A stretch of 12,268 nucleotides of DNA from MAG-120802 sp049430265 (GCA_049430265.1 JBMTBW010000023.1:1-12268); one strand, 5' to 3'. Counted from the first letter of the stretch, positions 6,000 through 12,268 are shown. Program-made: numbers and translations. Notes: generated from the sequence alone by a model not told the origin.

Positions 6000-6010
6000 A
6001 TAATATCTAG
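5996..6010 (+). repeat. Palindrome over the rplO stop codon
   Basis: CTAGAT (5996-6001) and ATCTAG (6005-6010) are perfect inverted repeats around AAT, and the TAG stop of rplO is inside the left arm. Just upstream are CAGAG-AAAAT-CTCTG (5956-5970) and the 10-bp palindrome CCGCCGGCGG (5971-5980). The 5996-6010 stem is A/T rich with no T run after it, so a terminator is unlikely. It may be a weak mRNA hairpin setting the boundary before secY, or chance. Confidence 0.35.
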
Positions 6011-6019
6011 TTGAAATAA

Positions 6020-6025
6020 GAGGAG
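6020..6025 (+). promoter_or_regulatory. secY ribosome binding site
   Basis: The sequence GAGGAG at 6020-6025, within AAGAGGAGAAG, lies 6 bases before the secY ATG at 6032. It is a strong Shine-Dalgarno. The 32-nt rplO-secY gap leaves no overlap, so secY has its own independent initiation site. Confidence 0.8.
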
Positions 6026-6031
6026 AAGATA

Positions 6032-7330
6032 ATGTTGCTATCAGTTTTTGCTAAGGCTTTCAAAACTCCTGATCTGCGCCGTAAAATCTTCTTCACTCTT
6101 GGAATCATGGCGTTATTTCGCTTTGGTTCTGTTATTCCAACTCCAGGTGTTTCCTATGGCGCGGTTCAGCGCTGCCTAGCAAATGTTGATACTGGCGGCC
6201 TATTTGGACTGATTAACTTATTTAGCGGCGGGGCGCTCTTGCAGCTCTCAGTATTTGCCCTCGGCATCATGCCTTACATCACCGCTTCAATTATCGTTCA
6301 GCTATTAACTGTTGTTATTCCTCGCTTTGAAACTCTAAAGAAGGAAGGCCAATCAGGAACGGCTAAGTTAACGCAATACACCCGCTATCTAACTATCGGT
6401 CTTGCAGTTATGCAGACCACGGGTTTGATTGCAGTTGCTAGAACTCCAGGCCGTCTAATCAATGGCTGTACTGAAGCGATCATCCCTGATACTTCTTGGC
6501 AGCGTATTGTCACCATGATCTTTGTAATGACTGCTGGAACATCGGTAATTATGTGGCTAGGTGAGTTAATTACAGATCGCGGCGTTGGTAATGGAATGTC
6601 AATCTTGATCTTCACCTCAATTGCAGCAACATTTCCTGGTCAACTCTGGTCAATAAAGCTCTCACGCGGCTGGGCAACATTCCTATTTATTATGGTGGTA
6701 GGAGTTTTGATTGTGGCGGCGGTGGTATTTGTTGAACAATCTCAGCGCAGAATTCCAGTTCAATATGCCAAGAAGCAGGTTGGAAGACGCCAATATGGTG
6801 GAACTACAACTTATATTCCAATAAAGGTTAATCAATCAGGAGTTATCCCAGTGATCTTTGCTTCATCACTTCTCTATATTCCATCCCTGGTTGCTAACTT
6901 CACCAACTCCCAAGCGCCATGGGCGGTTTGGATTTCAACTAATTTTGTTCAAGGCGATCACCCGATTTATATCAGCCTCTATGCGCTATTAATTATCTTC
7001 TTTGCCTACTTCTATGTAGCAATTACTTTTAATCCAGAAGAGACTGCAGAGAATATGCGTAAGTATGGCGGCTTTATTCCTGGCATTCGTGCTGGAAAGC
7101 CAACAAGTGATTACCTTGCATATGTATTAAATAGAATTACTGCTCCTGGTTCGCTCTATCTAGCACTTGTTGCAATTATTCCAATCATTGCACTGGTTCT
7201 ATTTGGCGCATCTCAGAACTTCCCATTTGGTGGAACTGCTATTTTGATCGTGGTTGGTGTTGGTCTTGATACTGCTAAGCAGATCGAGAGCCAGCTGCAG
7301 CAACGCTCTTATGAGGGGTTCTTGCGCTAA
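6032..7330 (+). CDS. secY: Protein translocase subunit SecY
   Basis: SecY is the ten-helix membrane channel of the Sec translocon. With SecE and SecG it exports unfolded proteins (driven by SecA) or inserts membrane proteins from the ribosome. The 432 residues are near the family norm (443 in E. coli). Hydrophobic segments are seen at about 15-35, 66-90, 117-137, 157-177, 186-206, 214-234, 267-287, 312-332, 373-393 and 400-414. Diagnostic motifs are GIMPYITASIIVQLL (79-92) and ITDRGVGNGMSILIF (180-194). The cytosolic loops RRIPVQYAKK (239-248) and FNPEETAENMRKYGGFIPGIRAGKPT (333-358) contact SecA and the ribosome. It starts after a strong AGAGGAGA and ends TAATG, overlapping adk by one base. 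Confidence 0.99.
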   Translation: MLLSVFAKAFKTPDLRRKIFFTLGIMALFRFGSVIPTPGVSYGAVQRCLANVDTGGLFGLINLFSGGALLQLSVFALGIMPYITASIIVQLLTVVIPRFETLKKEGQSGTAKLTQYTRYLTIGLAVMQTTGLIAVARTPGRLINGCTEAIIPDTSWQRIVTMIFVMTAGTSVIMWLGELITDRGVGNGMSILIFTSIAATFPGQLWSIKLSRGWATFLFIMVVGVLIVAAVVFVEQSQRRIPVQYAKKQVGRRQYGGTTTYIPIKVNQSGVIPVIFASSLLYIPSLVANFTNSQAPWAVWISTNFVQGDHPIYISLYALLIIFFAYFYVAITFNPEETAENMRKYGGFIPGIRAGKPTSDYLAYVLNRITAPGSLYLALVAIIPIIALVLFGASQNFPFGGTAILIVVGVGLDTAKQIESQLQQRSYEGFLR

Positions 7331-7890
7331 TGCGCTTAATCCTGGTTGGACCACCAGGTGCCGGTAAAGGAACTCAGGCAGTTCATCTTGCTGAGCATTA
7401 CAAAATTCCACATATCTCAACTGGCGATATTTTTCGTGCAAATTTACAAAATGGCACAGCACTTGGCCTAAAAGCAAAGTCTTATATGGATAAAGGCGAG
7501 CTAGTTCCAGATTCACTAACTAATGAGATGGTTAAAGATCGTCTGGCAAAAGATGATGCAAAAGCTGGCTTCTTGCTAGATGGTTTTCCAAGAAATGTCT
7601 CTCAAGCAGAAGTATTAAATGCGATGCTTGCTGAATCTGACGTATCACTTGATGCCGCACTTGAACTCTCCCTTGATAACGAGGAGATCGTTAAGCGCCT
7701 CTCTATTAGAGGGCGCGATGATGATAAGGAAGAGATAATTAGAAGGCGCCTTGAGGTTTATAGCGAGCAAACCGCGCCAATTATTAGCTTTTATCGAGAT
7801 GCCAATCTCTTGGTAACTATTGCGGCAACTGGTGAGATTTCAGATATCACCTCAACTGCCATAGCGGCACTAAGTAAGAAACTGAGTTAA
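7330..7890 (+). CDS. adk: Adenylate kinase, short LID form
   Basis: Adenylate kinase is a cytosolic enzyme converting ATP + AMP to 2 ADP, which balances the adenylate pool. The P-loop is GPPGAGKGT (residues 7-15). The NMP-binding part shows HISTGDIFRA (28-37), and DGFPRN (84-89) is the conserved motif near the bound nucleotide. The LID is a short loop around residues 127-143 (RGRDDDKEEIIRRRLEVY) with no cysteines. This gives 186 residues instead of about 214 in enzymes with a full LID, as in Mycobacterium and other actinobacteria. Arg127, Arg129, Arg138 and Arg140 are candidates for phosphate contacts. AGGGG at 7314-7318 precedes the start, which overlaps the secY stop. Three bases separate it from map. 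Confidence 0.98.
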   Translation: MRLILVGPPGAGKGTQAVHLAEHYKIPHISTGDIFRANLQNGTALGLKAKSYMDKGELVPDSLTNEMVKDRLAKDDAKAGFLLDGFPRNVSQAEVLNAMLAESDVSLDAALELSLDNEEIVKRLSIRGRDDDKEEIIRRRLEVYSEQTAPIISFYRDANLLVTIAATGEISDITSTAIAALSKKLS

Positions 7891-7893
7891 GTA

Positions 7894-8706
7894 ATGGCGA
7901 TCCAGATAAAGACCTTGGATCAACTTAAGAGTATGCGTCAGGCAAATCTCTTAGTGCGAAGCACTTTAGAGTTAGTAAGAGCAAATATTAAAGCTGGTAT
8001 TACAACTAGCGCACTTGATGCAATTGCTGAGGCAAATATCAAACGCGGCGGGGGAAGCTCAAACTTTAAGGGCTATCATGGATATCCGGCGGTAATTTGT
8101 GTTTCAGTAAATGATGAAATTGTTCATGGAATTCCGGGTGATCGCATGCTGATGCCTGGAGATATTGTCTCAGTTGATTGCGGAGCAATAATTGATGGCT
8201 GGCATGGCGATGCAGCATTTACCATGGTTGTTGATCCAGTTGATAGTGAGCATGCCAAGATGTTGGAAGTCTGTGAAGAATCACTTTGGCATGGAATTGC
8301 TGCCGGAGTTTTGGGAGCAAAGATTTCCGATATTGGCCATGCCATTGAGAAATATATTAACTCGCAAGGAAAGTATGGAATTTTGCGTGAATATGGCGGT
8401 CATGGGATTGGAAATGCAATGCATATGGAGCCGCATATTCTCAACTTTGGTAAAGCTGGCCATGGTCCAACGATTGAGGCTGGAATGGTCTTTGCTATTG
8501 AGCCGATGATTACTCTTGGTTCTGAAAAAACTAAAGTCCTTGATGATAACTGGACTGTTGTAACGCAAGATAAGTCCTATGGCGCTCACTTTGAAAACTC
8601 TTACTGCATAGCCCCAGATGGCAAGCCATTTGTCCTCTCCGTTGAAGATGGCGGGAAAGCCCAGCTTGCCCGATTCGGCATAGAAGTTTCACCACTTCTT
8701 TCATAA
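7894..8706 (+). CDS. map: Methionine aminopeptidase, type I
   Basis: Map removes the initiator methionine from nascent proteins when the second residue is small. It belongs to the pita-bread fold of family M24A and uses two metal ions. All five ligands are present: D95 (VSVDCG), D106 (WHGDAAF), H170 (GGHGIG), E203 (FAIEPM) and E234 (AHFENS). The substrate-contacting histidines are H78 (EIVHGI) and H177 (AMHMEP). The MHMEPHI version of the loop after GHGIG is typical of actinobacterial Map. The length of 270 residues is close to E. coli Map (264), so there is no long N-terminal zinc-finger extension. The ribosome site before the ATG is weak (AAGAAACTGAG). Map follows secY-adk in the standard order, but the next gene is not infA. 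Confidence 0.98.
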   Translation: MAIQIKTLDQLKSMRQANLLVRSTLELVRANIKAGITTSALDAIAEANIKRGGGSSNFKGYHGYPAVICVSVNDEIVHGIPGDRMLMPGDIVSVDCGAIIDGWHGDAAFTMVVDPVDSEHAKMLEVCEESLWHGIAAGVLGAKISDIGHAIEKYINSQGKYGILREYGGHGIGNAMHMEPHILNFGKAGHGPTIEAGMVFAIEPMITLGSEKTKVLDDNWTVVTQDKSYGAHFENSYCIAPDGKPFVLSVEDGGKAQLARFGIEVSPLLS

Positions 8707-8715
8707 GTTATCCCT

Positions 8716-9789
8716 ATGAGTAGAGCCTTAGAGCAACGCGAAAAGCGAGCCAGAATCAAGGCTTTACTTGAAGCAAAGGGCCTTGATGCTCTCATCTTAA
8801 AGAAGGGAGCCAATGTTGCTTGGATTATTGGCGGCAGAGCCCACATTCCAACAACTCTTGAACTAGCTTGTCTTGATGTAATTGTTTATAAGGATCGAAT
8901 CGTTGTTGTTACCAACAAGATAGAGGCGCCAAGGCTTGAGGCAGAAGAGTTATCAGGTGATGAAGAGTTAATTGTTATTAATTGGTTTGAGGGCAGAGAA
9001 GGTCAGCTGCCATCAGGTGAGAAGATAGGTATCGATGGCCCTGATAATAATCGCATTAATTTGTCAGCTGAGATTGAAGAGCTGAGAAGATCTCTAAATT
9101 CCTTTGAAGTTGAGCGCTTAAGGCAGATCGGTAGTGATGCTGCTAAATCTTTAGGTGAATCGATGCTCAAGATCTCACCAAAGATGAGCGAGGTTGGGGC
9201 AGCTGGGGTGATTGCAGAAAATCTCTGGGCGCATAATTTAGAGCCAGTGGTTTTATTGGTTGCTGGTAGTGAGCGCATTGAAAGTTTTAGACATCCGCTG
9301 CCAACCACTAGTCTTATCGGCTCGCTTTTTATGGGAGTTATTTGTGCTAGAAGAAAAGGTTTAATTGCTAGCGTGACGAGAATTGTTTCATTTAATTCTC
9401 TTTCTAAAGAGATAGAGCAGAGATATCAGGGACTTCTAAATGTTGAAGCAGCATTTTTTAGCGGTACAAAGGTTGGAGCTACATATGGCCAAGCTTTCAA
9501 ATCTGGTGAGGTTGAATATCTAAAGCAAGGATTTGCAAGAGATGAATGGAGTAAGCATCATCAAGGTGGTCCAACTGGATATCTACCAAGAGACTTTCCA
9601 GCTCATGAAAAGAGCGCTCAGGTAATAGGTGTTAATAACGCCATTGCATGGAACCCAAGTGCTGCCGGGATAAAGGTTGAAGACACCTTAATTACTACCC
9701 CCACTGGCTTTGAGATTATTACCTCTGATCCAAGCTGGCCGAGCATTGAAATAGCCGGCCGAGCCCGCCCAGATATCGCTCGCCCTTGA
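8716..9789 (+). CDS. M24B-like protein (aminopeptidase P/creatinase fold) with degenerate metal site
   Basis: This 357-residue product has the two-part layout of M24B proteins. An N-terminal creatinase-like domain spans about 1-125 (REKRARIKALLEAKGLDALILKK, then NVAWIIGGR) and a C-terminal pita-bread domain about 130-330. Aligned by eye with M24 motifs, four of five metal ligands are gone. The D-x10-D pair becomes V208 and S219 (still followed by TR, 221-222). The GHGIG histidine becomes G285 in HHQGGPTGY (281-289), and the first glutamate becomes N313 in AWNP. Only E322 (KVED) remains. To my recollection, HHQGG-x2-GY and AWNPS-x-G-x-K-x-ED recur in a distinct M24-like clade, so this is probably not simple decay. 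Peptidase activity is doubtful, and the function is unknown; a binding, scaffold or altered catalytic role is possible. It starts 9 nt after map with no clear Shine-Dalgarno, so translation may depend on coupling. A 117-nt regulatory gap follows. Confidence 0.8.
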   Translation: MSRALEQREKRARIKALLEAKGLDALILKKGANVAWIIGGRAHIPTTLELACLDVIVYKDRIVVVTNKIEAPRLEAEELSGDEELIVINWFEGREGQLPSGEKIGIDGPDNNRINLSAEIEELRRSLNSFEVERLRQIGSDAAKSLGESMLKISPKMSEVGAAGVIAENLWAHNLEPVVLLVAGSERIESFRHPLPTTSLIGSLFMGVICARRKGLIASVTRIVSFNSLSKEIEQRYQGLLNVEAAFFSGTKVGATYGQAFKSGEVEYLKQGFARDEWSKHHQGGPTGYLPRDFPAHEKSAQVIGVNNAIAWNPSAAGIKVEDTLITTPTGFEIITSDPSWPSIEIAGRARPDIARP

Positions 9790-9798
9790 CCTAAACGT

Positions 9799-9849
9799 TA
9801 TAAAAAAGAGGTAAAAAAGCGTTGACCGAGCTCGCCTAGGGCGTAAGAC
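9799..9849 (+). promoter_or_regulatory. Possible sigma70-type promoter with A-tract UP element
   Basis: Two A6 tracts (9802-9807 and 9813-9818) are spaced 11 bases apart, about one helical turn, just upstream of TTGACC (9822-9827), a good -35 element. A weak -10 candidate, TAAGAC (9844-9849), lies 16 bases further on. Transcription would start near 9855-9860, ahead of the oxidoreductase gene. The -35 and A-tracts are convincing; the -10 deviates at the last, usually T, position. The 9790-9821 stretch shows no terminator hairpin, so read-through from the map side may also occur. Confidence 0.4.
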
Positions 9850-9861
9850 TCAGGCAATTGA

Positions 9862-9876
9862 AGTGGTCTGACCACT
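9862..9876 (+). promoter_or_regulatory. Perfect 15-bp palindrome, GntR/FadR-type operator
   Basis: AGTGGTC-T-GACCACT is an exact inverted repeat around a central T. Its core TGGTCTGACCA fits the TGGT-n3-ACCA operators of FadR-subfamily GntR regulators (FadR, PdhR and LldR are known examples). It lies between the candidate promoter and the ribosome binding site of the oxidoreductase gene, where a bound repressor would block transcription. The regulator itself is not in the window. The palindrome is certain; the assignment to a GntR factor is an inference from sequence form and location. Confidence 0.6.
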
Positions 9877-9888
9877 CACAATAGGCCG

Positions 9889-9895
9889 GAAGGAA
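9889..9895 (+). promoter_or_regulatory. Ribosome binding site of the oxidoreductase gene
   Basis: GAAGGAA at 9889-9895, within CCGGAAGGAAG, is the only purine-rich site before the ATG at 9907, at a slightly long spacing of 11 bases. The bases AGTCTTA (9895-9901) just behind it are the reverse complement of TAAGACT (9844-9850). A long-range stem in the leader could therefore limit access to the site. Confidence 0.55.
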
Positions 9896-9906
9896 GTCTT
9901 ATTTAG

Positions 9907-11013
9907 ATGCTCCGCTACGGAATTATCGGCATCGGCGCCATGGGCCGTGAGCATGCCGAAAACTTATCTTTTATCGAGGGCGCATCAGTTACTGCAATCA
10001 GCGATCCAGATTCTAATTCAAGAGAACTAGCGATTAAGCAGCTAGGAGAGTCAGTAAAAGTATTTACCGATCATAGGCAGCTTCTAGATTCTGGCCTAGT
10101 TGATGTAGTAATTATTGCAACTCCTAACTTTACTCACGTTGATATTTTAGAAGATGTGCTTAAAACATCACTTCATGTCTTTATTGAAAAACCGCTCTGC
10201 ACCACCATTGATGATTGTCTAAAAGTTATTCAGTGGTCAGAAAATAGAAGTGGCTTAGTTTGGATGGGCCTTGAATATCGTTATATGCCGCCAGTTGCTG
10301 AATTGATTTCTATTGTTCATAGCGGGGGAGTTGGCCAAGTTCAACAGGTCTCTATAAGAGAGCATCGCGAACCTTTCTATCCAAAAGTTGGCAATTGGAA
10401 TCGATTCACATCAAAAACGGGTGGAACGCTAGTTGAGAAGTGCTGCCATTACTTCAATCTTATGGATCACATCGCTAAGGAGCGTCCAAGTCGAGTCTTT
10501 GCCTCCGGTGGGCAGAGAGTTAATTACCTAGATGAGAGCTATGACGGAGTTAAGGCAGATATGCTCGATAGCGCTTATGTGATTTTGGAATATCCAAGTG
10601 GAAAAAGAGCGATGCTAGATCTCTGTATGTTTGCTGAAAATACCGTTGATAAGGAACATATCTCCGTAACGGGAAGTGAGGGCAAAGTTGAATCATTTCT
10701 TCCCTCACTAGAGCTGCGTTATGGCAAGCGAAGCGCGGTTGGAAACTTTAAGCAGTGGAGCCATGATGCTTCAAAGCCAAAAGTTGAATCACGAAAAGTT
10801 TGGGATGAGAGCATTAAATACAATGGATTTCACTACGGGGCTTCATATCTTGAACACTTAAAGTTCTTTAACGCTATAAAGAGCGGAAAAGGCCCAGATG
10901 TGAGCCTGGAGGATGGACTTAGAAGCGTTGCATCTGGCCTTGCTGCGCAGTTAAGTATCGCCCAGGGGCGCCCGGTAGCAATGAGTGAAGTATTACCGGC
11001 GGGGTGGAATTAA
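9907..11013 (+). CDS. Gfo/Idh/MocA family NAD(P)-dependent oxidoreductase
   Basis: The product (368 residues) is a cytosolic dehydrogenase of the family that includes inositol 2-dehydrogenase and glucose-fructose oxidoreductase. Such enzymes typically oxidise or reduce a hydroxyl of a sugar or polyol with NAD(P). The N-terminal Rossmann domain (about 1-120) shows GIGAMG (residues 8-13) for dinucleotide binding, the acidic D33 (ISDPD) after the second strand, and the catalytic EKP at 94-96 (K95). The C-terminal alpha/beta domain carries GGTLVEKCCHYFNLMD (172-187). E177 stands where inositol dehydrogenase has a catalytic Asp, and H181 matches its His. The EKCCH version is, as I recall, shared by an uncharacterised subgroup. 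The substrate cannot be deduced. The gene begins a new unit behind a candidate promoter and palindromic operator, and its stop overlaps the next start by one base (TAATG). Confidence 0.9.
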   Translation: MLRYGIIGIGAMGREHAENLSFIEGASVTAISDPDSNSRELAIKQLGESVKVFTDHRQLLDSGLVDVVIIATPNFTHVDILEDVLKTSLHVFIEKPLCTTIDDCLKVIQWSENRSGLVWMGLEYRYMPPVAELISIVHSGGVGQVQQVSIREHREPFYPKVGNWNRFTSKTGGTLVEKCCHYFNLMDHIAKERPSRVFASGGQRVNYLDESYDGVKADMLDSAYVILEYPSGKRAMLDLCMFAENTVDKEHISVTGSEGKVESFLPSLELRYGKRSAVGNFKQWSHDASKPKVESRKVWDESIKYNGFHYGASYLEHLKFFNAIKSGKGPDVSLEDGLRSVASGLAAQLSIAQGRPVAMSEVLPAGWN

Positions 11014-12268
11014 TGGCTAGCTGCACTTTGATTCCTCTTGCTCGTCCAACATTTGATGTCTCAGCTGCGCAGAAGTTCTTTGATTCTGCTCGTGATCTTT
11101 TAGGTGAAATTGGAGCTACTGTAAATGGCCCAACATCACTTGTAATGACTCCAGAGGACACCGCTAGCGCTGAGGCAAATCTTAATTCTGATGAGAAGCT
11201 CTATATTCTCTTTAATGCATCTTTTGCAGATGCCTCTGCCGCTGTATCTCTTCTCTCTAAAGTTTCAGGTGATGTGCTGCTATGGTCGGTTAGAGAATTT
11301 GGTGAAGTAGGCGATCGACTTCTACTTAATTCAATGTGTGGATCAAATCTTGCAGCCCATGCACTTCGAGTAAATGGTAAGAGAATTACTCATCTACATG
11401 GAAATCCTGATGAAGCACATGTTAGAGATGCTCTCTCATCTGCTCTATCGGGAGAGATGCCAGATGTTGGTCAACCGCAGAAAGTATCTGGTCAATTGGC
11501 AGATGTAGATAAGGTTAAGAATTCACTGGCTAAATTGAATGGATTAACTATTGGCGCAATTGGTGATGCGCCAGCTGGTTTTACTCCTTGCACCTACGAT
11601 GAAGAGGCGCTGAAGAAATCATTTGGTTTAAATATTATTAATAAATCAATTCCTGAAATCTTTGCAGATATTGCAGCTGTGCCACTTGATAAAGAGAGCG
11701 CAGAATATAAGGATGCTTGCCAGGCTCAGCCATCTCTTAAAAATGTTCCTGAGAAAGAGGCTCGAGTTAATGCCAGCACGAGAGTTGCGCTAGATAACTG
11801 GATAAGGGCTAATGACTTATCGGCAATTGCTATGCGCTGTTGGCCTGATTTTGCAGTTGATTTAGGAGCTTGCCCTTGCGGGGCGATGGGAAGAACGGCA
11901 ACGAGTGGAACTCCTGCAGCCTGCGAGCGAGATGTCTATGGCGCAGTAACTATGCTGCTTTTAGAGGCGCTTGGCTCTGGAACAAATTACTTAGTAGATA
12001 CCGTGGATTTAGAAGAAGATGAGAACATTATTCGAATCTGGCATTGTGGTTCTGCTTCAACCACTCTTGCTGTTGATCCAGATAATGCAACGCAGTTCAT
12101 ACACTGCAATAGAAAGCTAGGTGTGGCCGGTAACTTCCCCTTGAAGACCGGTCCGGTTGTTCTGGTAAGGCTGGATACCGATATCGATCCAGCAAATCAG
12201 AGCAAACTCCGATTAGTAATGACTAGTGGTGAATCACTATCTGCTCCTAATCGGTTCCAAGGTAATAC
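11013..12268 (+). CDS. L-fucose isomerase-like protein (cut by right edge)
   Basis: The frame is open from ATG 11013 to the window end, giving 418 residues without a stop; family members usually have about 450-490. It resembles the FucI/AraA superfamily branch COG2407 (L-fucose isomerase and related proteins), whose known members interconvert ketoses and aldoses at a Mn site. Motifs are RCWPDF (275-280), GACPCGAMG (285-293) and PAACERDVYGAVTMLL (301-316). VDTVD (328-332) and WHCGSAS (343-349) follow. By analogy with FucI, E305, D329 and H344 are the likely metal ligands. The N-terminal two thirds are divergent, so the substrate need not be fucose. Overlap with the oxidoreductase stop (TAATG) implies coupled expression. 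More genes of the unit probably lie to the right. Confidence 0.82.
   Translation, partial: MASCTLIPLARPTFDVSAAQKFFDSARDLLGEIGATVNGPTSLVMTPEDTASAEANLNSDEKLYILFNASFADASAAVSLLSKVSGDVLLWSVREFGEVGDRLLLNSMCGSNLAAHALRVNGKRITHLHGNPDEAHVRDALSSALSGEMPDVGQPQKVSGQLADVDKVKNSLAKLNGLTIGAIGDAPAGFTPCTYDEEALKKSFGLNIINKSIPEIFADIAAVPLDKESAEYKDACQAQPSLKNVPEKEARVNASTRVALDNWIRANDLSAIAMRCWPDFAVDLGACPCGAMGRTATSGTPAACERDVYGAVTMLLLEALGSGTNYLVDTVDLEEDENIIRIWHCGSASTTLAVDPDNATQFIHCNRKLGVAGNFPLKTGPVVLVRLDTDIDPANQSKLRLVMTSGESLSAPNRFQGN

Noticed and set aside
7695..7716. Strong hairpin GCGCC-TCT / AGA-GGGCGC inside adk
   Set aside because: It falls in the conserved LID-loop codons (SIRGRDDD), has no T run and no gene boundary nearby; codon constraint explains it well enough.
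8124..9308. Minus-strand open frames across map and the M24B-like gene
   Set aside because: They lie opposite well-supported genes, have no recognisable domains or ribosome sites, and their composition is that of reverse-strand shadows.
9737..9764. Direct repeat GGCCGAGC exactly 20 bases apart at the end of the M24B-like gene
   Set aside because: Only 8 bp, read in different codon contexts within coding sequence, and no third copy or insertion footprint seen; likely chance in a locally GC-rich stretch.
9790..9821. Possible terminator after the M24B-like gene
   Set aside because: Only AACG/CGTT can pair and the A runs are on the wrong side for a plus-strand intrinsic terminator; no stable stem is present.
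9827..9834. CGAGCTCG palindrome within the promoter spacer as a second operator
   Set aside because: Only 8 bp with no extension on either side; too short to support a regulator site.

Overview
The window is plus-strand coding DNA from end to end. Its first 8.7 kb is the classic bacterial ribosomal-protein superoperon: the end of the S10 cluster, then the spc cluster, then secY-adk-map. The remaining 3.5 kb holds three genes that do not belong to translation. I see no rRNA, tRNA, CRISPR array, insertion sequence or minus-strand gene. No gene-free stretch exceeds about 120 bases.

Organism: several traits point to Actinobacteria (Actinomycetota). S14 is the short zinc-binding type with four cysteines. 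S8 has the start MTMTDPIADML and an actinobacterial-looking C-terminal half. Adk is short and lacks the zinc LID. The Map active site reads GHGIG-x2-MHM-x-PH. L22 and S3 carry long Lys/Ala-rich or mixed charged tails. Base composition is only moderate in G+C (mid-40s percent by eye). With the very tight packing, this suggests a streamlined low-GC actinobacterium such as the freshwater acI/Nanopelagicales group. That lineage is an inference, not a demonstrated identity.

Layout: 1-222 is the end of rplV. Then come rpsC, rplP, rpmC, rpsQ (end of the S10 cluster); rplN, rplX, rplE, rpsN, rpsH, rplF, rplR, rpsE, rpmD, rplO (spc cluster); and secY, adk, map. Neighbours overlap by TAATG or ATGA, or lie a few bases apart, so translational coupling is expected throughout. 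The only longer gaps are 61 nt between rpsN and rpsH (with a small hairpin) and 32 nt between rplO and secY.

After map, many actinobacteria continue with infA-rpmJ-rpsM. Here the next gene encodes an M24B (aminopeptidase P/creatinase-like) protein that has lost four of the five metal ligands. A 117-nt regulatory gap follows, with phased A-tracts, a possible sigma70 promoter, a perfect 15-bp palindrome of the GntR/FadR operator type and a ribosome binding site. Downstream is a two-gene unit: a Gfo/Idh/MocA NAD(P)-dependent oxidoreductase, overlapped by an L-fucose isomerase-like protein (COG2407 type) that runs off the right edge. The unit looks like a sugar or polyol catabolic operon under its own regulator, joined to the end of the ribosomal-protein operon. 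Its substrate cannot be read from the sequence.

The ribosomal part is ordinary. The parts worth a second look are the pseudo-M24 protein, the predicted operator and operon downstream, and several RNA-level repeats or hairpins at ribosomal gene junctions (rplP/rpmC, rplX/rplE, rpsN/rpsH, rplO/secY).
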